DNA from: an uncultured Myxococcales bacterium
GTDB lineage: Bacteria > Myxococcota_A > Bradymonadia > Bradymonadales > Bradymonadaceae
NCBI GenBank assembly: GCA_913058025.1
Contig: CAJXPN010000180.1
Coordinates: forward strand, 1-7,596
Length of the DNA stretch: 7,596 nt
Direction of reading: 5' to 3'
The position numbers were made by a program, and so were the translations under genes. Of the stretch, positions 5,320 to 7,596 are shown piece after piece (position 1 is the stretch's first letter; each line of letters starts with the position of its first letter). Under the pieces are notes generated by a model. The model was not told the origin of the DNA, searched no databases, and was given only the letters and a program-made list of their open reading frames with translations.

Positions 5320-6243
5320 ATGCTCTCCATCATAAAATCGATCGCCAGCGCCGACGCCTTCAACAACTTCATCACCGCGGTGATCGTCCTGGCGGGCGTC
5401 CTCATCGGGATCGAGACCTACCCCAGCGCCACGGAGCGCTGGGGCGGGATCATGCACGTGCTCGACCAGATCATCCTGTGGATCTTCGTGGCCGAGGTCG
5501 CCATCAAGATGACGGCCGAGGCACCCAAACCCTGGCGCTACTTCCGCGACCCGTGGAACTGCTTCGACTTCGTCATCGTGGCCGCGTGCTTCGTGCCCGG
5601 CGCCGGCAGCTACGCGGTGATCCTGCGCCTGGCGCGCCTGCTCCGCGTGCTCAAGCTCGTGCGCGCGCTGCCGCGGCTCCAGCTGCTCGTGAGCGCGCTG
5701 CTCAAGTCCATCCCCTCGATGTTCTACGTGACGTTGCTGCTCGGCCTGCTCTTCTACGTCTACGCCGTCGCCGCGACCTTCCTCTTCGGGCCCAACGACC
5801 CCCTCCACTTCAGCAGCCTGCACCTCTCGATGCTCTCGCTCTTCCGCGTCGTCACGCTCGAGGACTGGACCGACGTCATGTACATCGCGATGTACGGCTG
5901 CGATCAGTACGGCTACTCCGACGCCATGATCCAGTGCACCCAGCCCGAGGCGCAGCCCATCGTCGGCGCGGTCTTCTTCGCATCGTTCGTCCTGATCGGT
6001 ACCATGGTCATCCTGAACCTGTTCATCGGCGTCATCCTCAAGTCCATGGAGGACACCGCCCTCGAACAGGAGCTCTTCCTCGAGGCCGAGCGCCTCGCCG
6101 CCAGCGGCGAGGACACGCCCGACCTGATCAGCCAGCTCTCCACGCTCAGCCGAGACCTCGAGGCGCTCCAGGGCAACCTCGCGCGCATCCGACACCAGCT
6201 CGACCAGCGCGGCGGAGGCTTCGACACACCCGACCAGGAGTAG
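5320..6243 (+). CDS. NaChBac-type voltage-gated cation channel (ion transporter family)
   Basis: 307 residues, near the usual ~270 for the single-domain bacterial family that assembles as tetramers in the cytoplasmic membrane. S1 spans ~15-33; S2 carries F56, E59 and K63 (charge-transfer centre); S3 carries N80 and D83; S4 has basic residues every third position (R103, R106, R109, K112, R115). S5 covers ~134-156, the pore helix 165-178, and the filter is TLEDWTD at 179-185. S6 runs ~215-243 and includes NLFIGVIL. The C-terminal tail (~245-297) is a Glu/Leu-rich likely coiled coil, as in other members. NaChBac and NavAb have TLES-W; here D182 and D185 add acids where NavAb was mutated to make calcium-selective CavAb, so calcium permeation is a fair prediction. 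C194 and C206 in the loop before S6 could pair. Start ATG 5320 has GAGG 8 bp upstream. It is followed 4 bp later by a response regulator gene. Confidence 0.9.
   Translation: MLSIIKSIASADAFNNFITAVIVLAGVLIGIETYPSATERWGGIMHVLDQIILWIFVAEVAIKMTAEAPKPWRYFRDPWNCFDFVIVAACFVPGAGSYAVILRLARLLRVLKLVRALPRLQLLVSALLKSIPSMFYVTLLLGLLFYVYAVAATFLFGPNDPLHFSSLHLSMLSLFRVVTLEDWTDVMYIAMYGCDQYGYSDAMIQCTQPEAQPIVGAVFFASFVLIGTMVILNLFIGVILKSMEDTALEQELFLEAERLAASGEDTPDLISQLSTLSRDLEALQGNLARIRHQLDQRGGGFDTPDQE
6236..6240 (+). promoter_or_regulatory. Ribosome binding site of the response regulator, inside the channel gene
   Basis: AGGAG in the last codons of the channel gene, 7 bp before the ATG at 6248. The next gene depends on translation signals inside the channel gene, supporting a single mRNA. 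Confidence 0.6.
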
Positions 6244-6247
6244 AACC

Positions 6248-6883
6248 ATGCGAATCCTCCTCGCCGAAGACCACCAGCTCCTGCGCCAGGGGCTATGCGC
6301 GCTGCTCTCACACGAGCCCGGCGCGCGCGTCGTCGGAGAGGCCGAGGACGGCCACGAGGCCGTCCGCCTCGCGCTCGACCTCGGCCCCGACGTCGTCCTC
6401 ATGGACGTCGGACTCCCCGGCCTCGGCGGCGACGAGGCCACGCGCGCCATCCTCGCCGCGCGCCCCGACATCCTCGTCCTCGCGCTGACCATGCACGACG
6501 ACGCCCAGACCGTCGATCGGATGCTACGGGCCGGCGCGCGCGGCTTTCTGGTCAAGGGCTGCGACGTCTCGGAGCTGCGAGAGGCCCTCGCCGCGCTCGC
6601 GCGCGGCGAGGTCTACCTCCACCCCAGCATCTCCGACGTCGTCCTCTCGGGTTACCTGGGTGACGGCGAGGACTACACCAGCGCGCTCGCTGGCCTGACC
6701 CCGCGCGAGCGCCAGATCGCCAAGCTCATCGCCGAGGGCCACACGTCGCGACAGATCGCCGCGCAGCTCGGCGTCGCCACGAAGACCGTCCAGAACTACC
6801 GCTCCATCGTCCTCGACAAGCTCGGCCTGCGCACCACCGCAGCGCTCACCCGGTGGGCGCTGCGCGTCGGGCTGACGGAGTGA
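6248..6883 (+). CDS. NarL/FixJ-family response regulator
   Basis: 211 residues, the usual length. The receiver domain (~1-120) has the acidic pair E7/D8, phospho-acceptor D53 (VVLMDVGLPG), switch Thr81 (ALTMHDD) and Lys103 (FLVKG). The LuxR-type helix-turn-helix follows (~147-211): LTPRERQIAKLIAEG, then TSRQIAAQLGVATKTVQNY, then KLGLRTTAAL, all as expected for a DNA-binding, dimerising output domain. It should act as a phosphorylation-controlled transcription factor in the cytoplasm. It lies 4 bp after the channel gene, so the two are co-transcribed. No histidine kinase is in the window: the next gene is convergent, so its kinase is elsewhere or the regulator is an orphan. An inverted repeat over its stop codon probably terminates the operon. 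Confidence 0.93.
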   Translation: MRILLAEDHQLLRQGLCALLSHEPGARVVGEAEDGHEAVRLALDLGPDVVLMDVGLPGLGGDEATRAILAARPDILVLALTMHDDAQTVDRMLRAGARGFLVKGCDVSELREALAALARGEVYLHPSISDVVLSGYLGDGEDYTSALAGLTPRERQIAKLIAEGHTSRQIAAQLGVATKTVQNYRSIVLDKLGLRTTAALTRWALRVGLTE

Positions 6884-6893
6884 GCCCGACGCG
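6863..6893. terminator. Hairpin over the end of the channel operon
   Basis: The 11-bp stem CGCGTCGGGCT (6863-6873) / AGCCCGACGCG (6883-6893) with a 9-base loop spans the response regulator stop codon. A further outer pairing exists (GCTCACC 6844-6850 with GGTGAGC 6893-6899). It lies in the short gap between convergent genes, with no U tract. Confidence 0.5.
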
Positions 6894-6911
6894 GTGAGCC
6901 AGAACCTCACG

Positions 6912-7547
6912 TCACGGGCACGGGTAGATCGCCTGCAACGCCTCGAGCGTCGCCCTCACGTCGACGTCGTCCGCGCTCGACGCGCCCCACGCCGCCGCCA
7001 ACGTCGCCGCCTGCGTCGCGTCGCGACCCTCGGCGCTCAGCTGGAGCACCGGCCCCAGGACCTTCACGAACGCCAGGTCCGCCTCGCGGTCGGCGCCCGT
7101 CGCCGCCGACATCTCCGAGAGCCTCGCCGCCACCACGCGCGACAACCCGTAGAGCAGGCCCGCGTCGAGCTGGTCGATCGCCTGGTCTTGCAGCGCCTCG
7201 TCCTCGGCGACGTCCGCGTCGTCCAGGTCCCTCCAGCACCGCTGCGCCAGAAGCCCGTCCCACACCGCCTCGTGCGCGCCCGGCGCCAGGCGGCGGTAGT
7301 AGTCCGCCAGGCCGATGCCCTCACCGCGCGGGCGATCTCCGTTGTAGTACGCGTACGACGAGTCGCAGTCCTTGGTCACCTGCGCGCACGTCACCGTCTC
7401 CTTGTGCGTCGACACGTACATGAACCACAGCAGCGCCGCCTCGACGCGCGCCGCGTTCGCCTTCGGCTCCTCGCCAGCCGCGCCCTTCTGGAACGCGTCG
7501 TTGAGGATCGGGAGGATCTTCGCCGGGCCCACGCAACGGTCCGGATC
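6912..7547 (-). CDS. Unrecognised protein, N-terminus missing
   Basis: The 3' 211 codons of a gene cut by the right contig end; residues encoded upstream of 7547 (MYKRQ) are adapter. I do not recognise the family. It is Ala/Asp/Glu-rich and probably helical, with WFMYVSTHKETVTC (~41-54), TKDCDSSYAYYNGD (~58-71), LADYYRRLAPGAHEAVWDGLL (~80-100) and AQRCWRDLDD (~101-110). The Cys residues (5, 54, 61, 104, 210) are spaced in a way that could form disulfides in an exported protein. The signal peptide that would show export, if there was one, is lost. The rest (~111-205) is repetitive acidic-alanine sequence. It converges on the channel operon with 28 bp between stops, so it is an independent transcription unit. 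Codon use and GC match its neighbours. Confidence 0.6.
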   Translation of the reverse strand, partial: DPDRCVGPAKILPILNDAFQKGAAGEEPKANAARVEAALLWFMYVSTHKETVTCAQVTKDCDSSYAYYNGDRPRGEGIGLADYYRRLAPGAHEAVWDGLLAQRCWRDLDDADVAEDEALQDQAIDQLDAGLLYGLSRVVAARLSEMSAATGADREADLAFVKVLGPVLQLSAEGRDATQAATLAAAWGASSADDVDVRATLEALQAIYPCP

Positions 7548-7596
7548 CTGTCTCTTATACACATCTCCGAGCCCACGAGACAGGCAGAAATCTCGT
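7548..7596. other. Nextera i7 adapter at right contig end (synthetic)
   Basis: 7548-7581 is the reverse complement of the left-end read-2 primer site with the mosaic end (CTGTCTCTTATACACATCT at 7548-7566). 7582-7589 is AGGCAGAA, the i7 index in read orientation and the complement of the left-end index. 7590-7596 (ATCTCGT) begins the P7 flow-cell arm. The genomic sequence ends at 7547. Confidence 0.98.

Noticed and set aside
5212..6555. 447-codon minus-strand open frame across the channel and regulator genes
   Set aside because: Antisense to two confidently identified genes. The product is Arg/Glu/Asp/Val-rich without domain signatures.
1..7596. CRISPR array, transposase, integrase or phage genes
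   Set aside because: Searched for by eye. There are no regularly spaced direct repeats, no recombinase motifs, and the terminal inverted sequences are Tn5 adapter sequence from library preparation, not a natural element.

Overview
This is a 7.5 kb stretch of very GC-rich bacterial DNA (44-7547) flanked at both ends by Illumina Nextera adapter sequence. It therefore looks like a complete short contig from an environmental or metagenomic assembly. The strong G/C bias at third codon positions, long Ala/Arg/Asp-rich reading frames, a ribonuclease-inhibitor-type leucine-rich-repeat protein, a TerD-family protein of a type also found in myxobacteria, and the single-domain voltage-gated channel together suggest a large-genome Myxococcota bacterium (Polyangia/Sandaracinus-like). 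No marker gene is present, so that placement is inference.

Layout. (1) 44-509, minus: 5' part of a periplasmic phosphate-binding-protein-like (PstS-like) lipoprotein, cut by the left contig end. (2) 510-957: a 450-bp gene-free stretch. It holds two diverged tandem copies of a tRNA-like element, each followed on the plus strand by a long hairpin; the right-hand hairpin also lies just past the TerD-family gene stop and probably terminates that gene. (3) 958-3688, minus: a two-gene operon with a leucine-rich-repeat protein followed 34 bp later by a 681-residue protein with a C-terminal TerD-like domain. (4) 3689-3808: divergent promoter region. (5) 3809-4573, plus: a helical protein of unknown function. 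(6) A perfect 22-bp hairpin separates it from (7) 4656-5141, minus, a small secreted outer-membrane beta-barrel protein. (8) 5142-5319: divergent regulatory region with two short palindromes. (9) 5320-6883, plus: a tight two-gene operon of a NaChBac-type six-helix voltage-gated cation channel and a NarL/FixJ-type response regulator. (10) 6912-7547, minus: 3' part of an unrecognised Cys-containing protein, cut by the right contig end.

How the genes may work together. The two operons are the most informative parts. A voltage-gated channel whose pore signature (TLEDWTD) carries extra acids like those in engineered calcium-selective NavAb variants is co-transcribed with a response regulator but no kinase. 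This suggests a link between membrane-potential-driven ion entry and transcription. The LRR/TerD-family pair looks like a stress- or metal-related module in the broad Ter family. No gene here is a classical defence system, phage or transposon gene. The apparent 'MCIRDR' and 'MYKRQ' protein starts at the contig ends are adapter translations and not biology.
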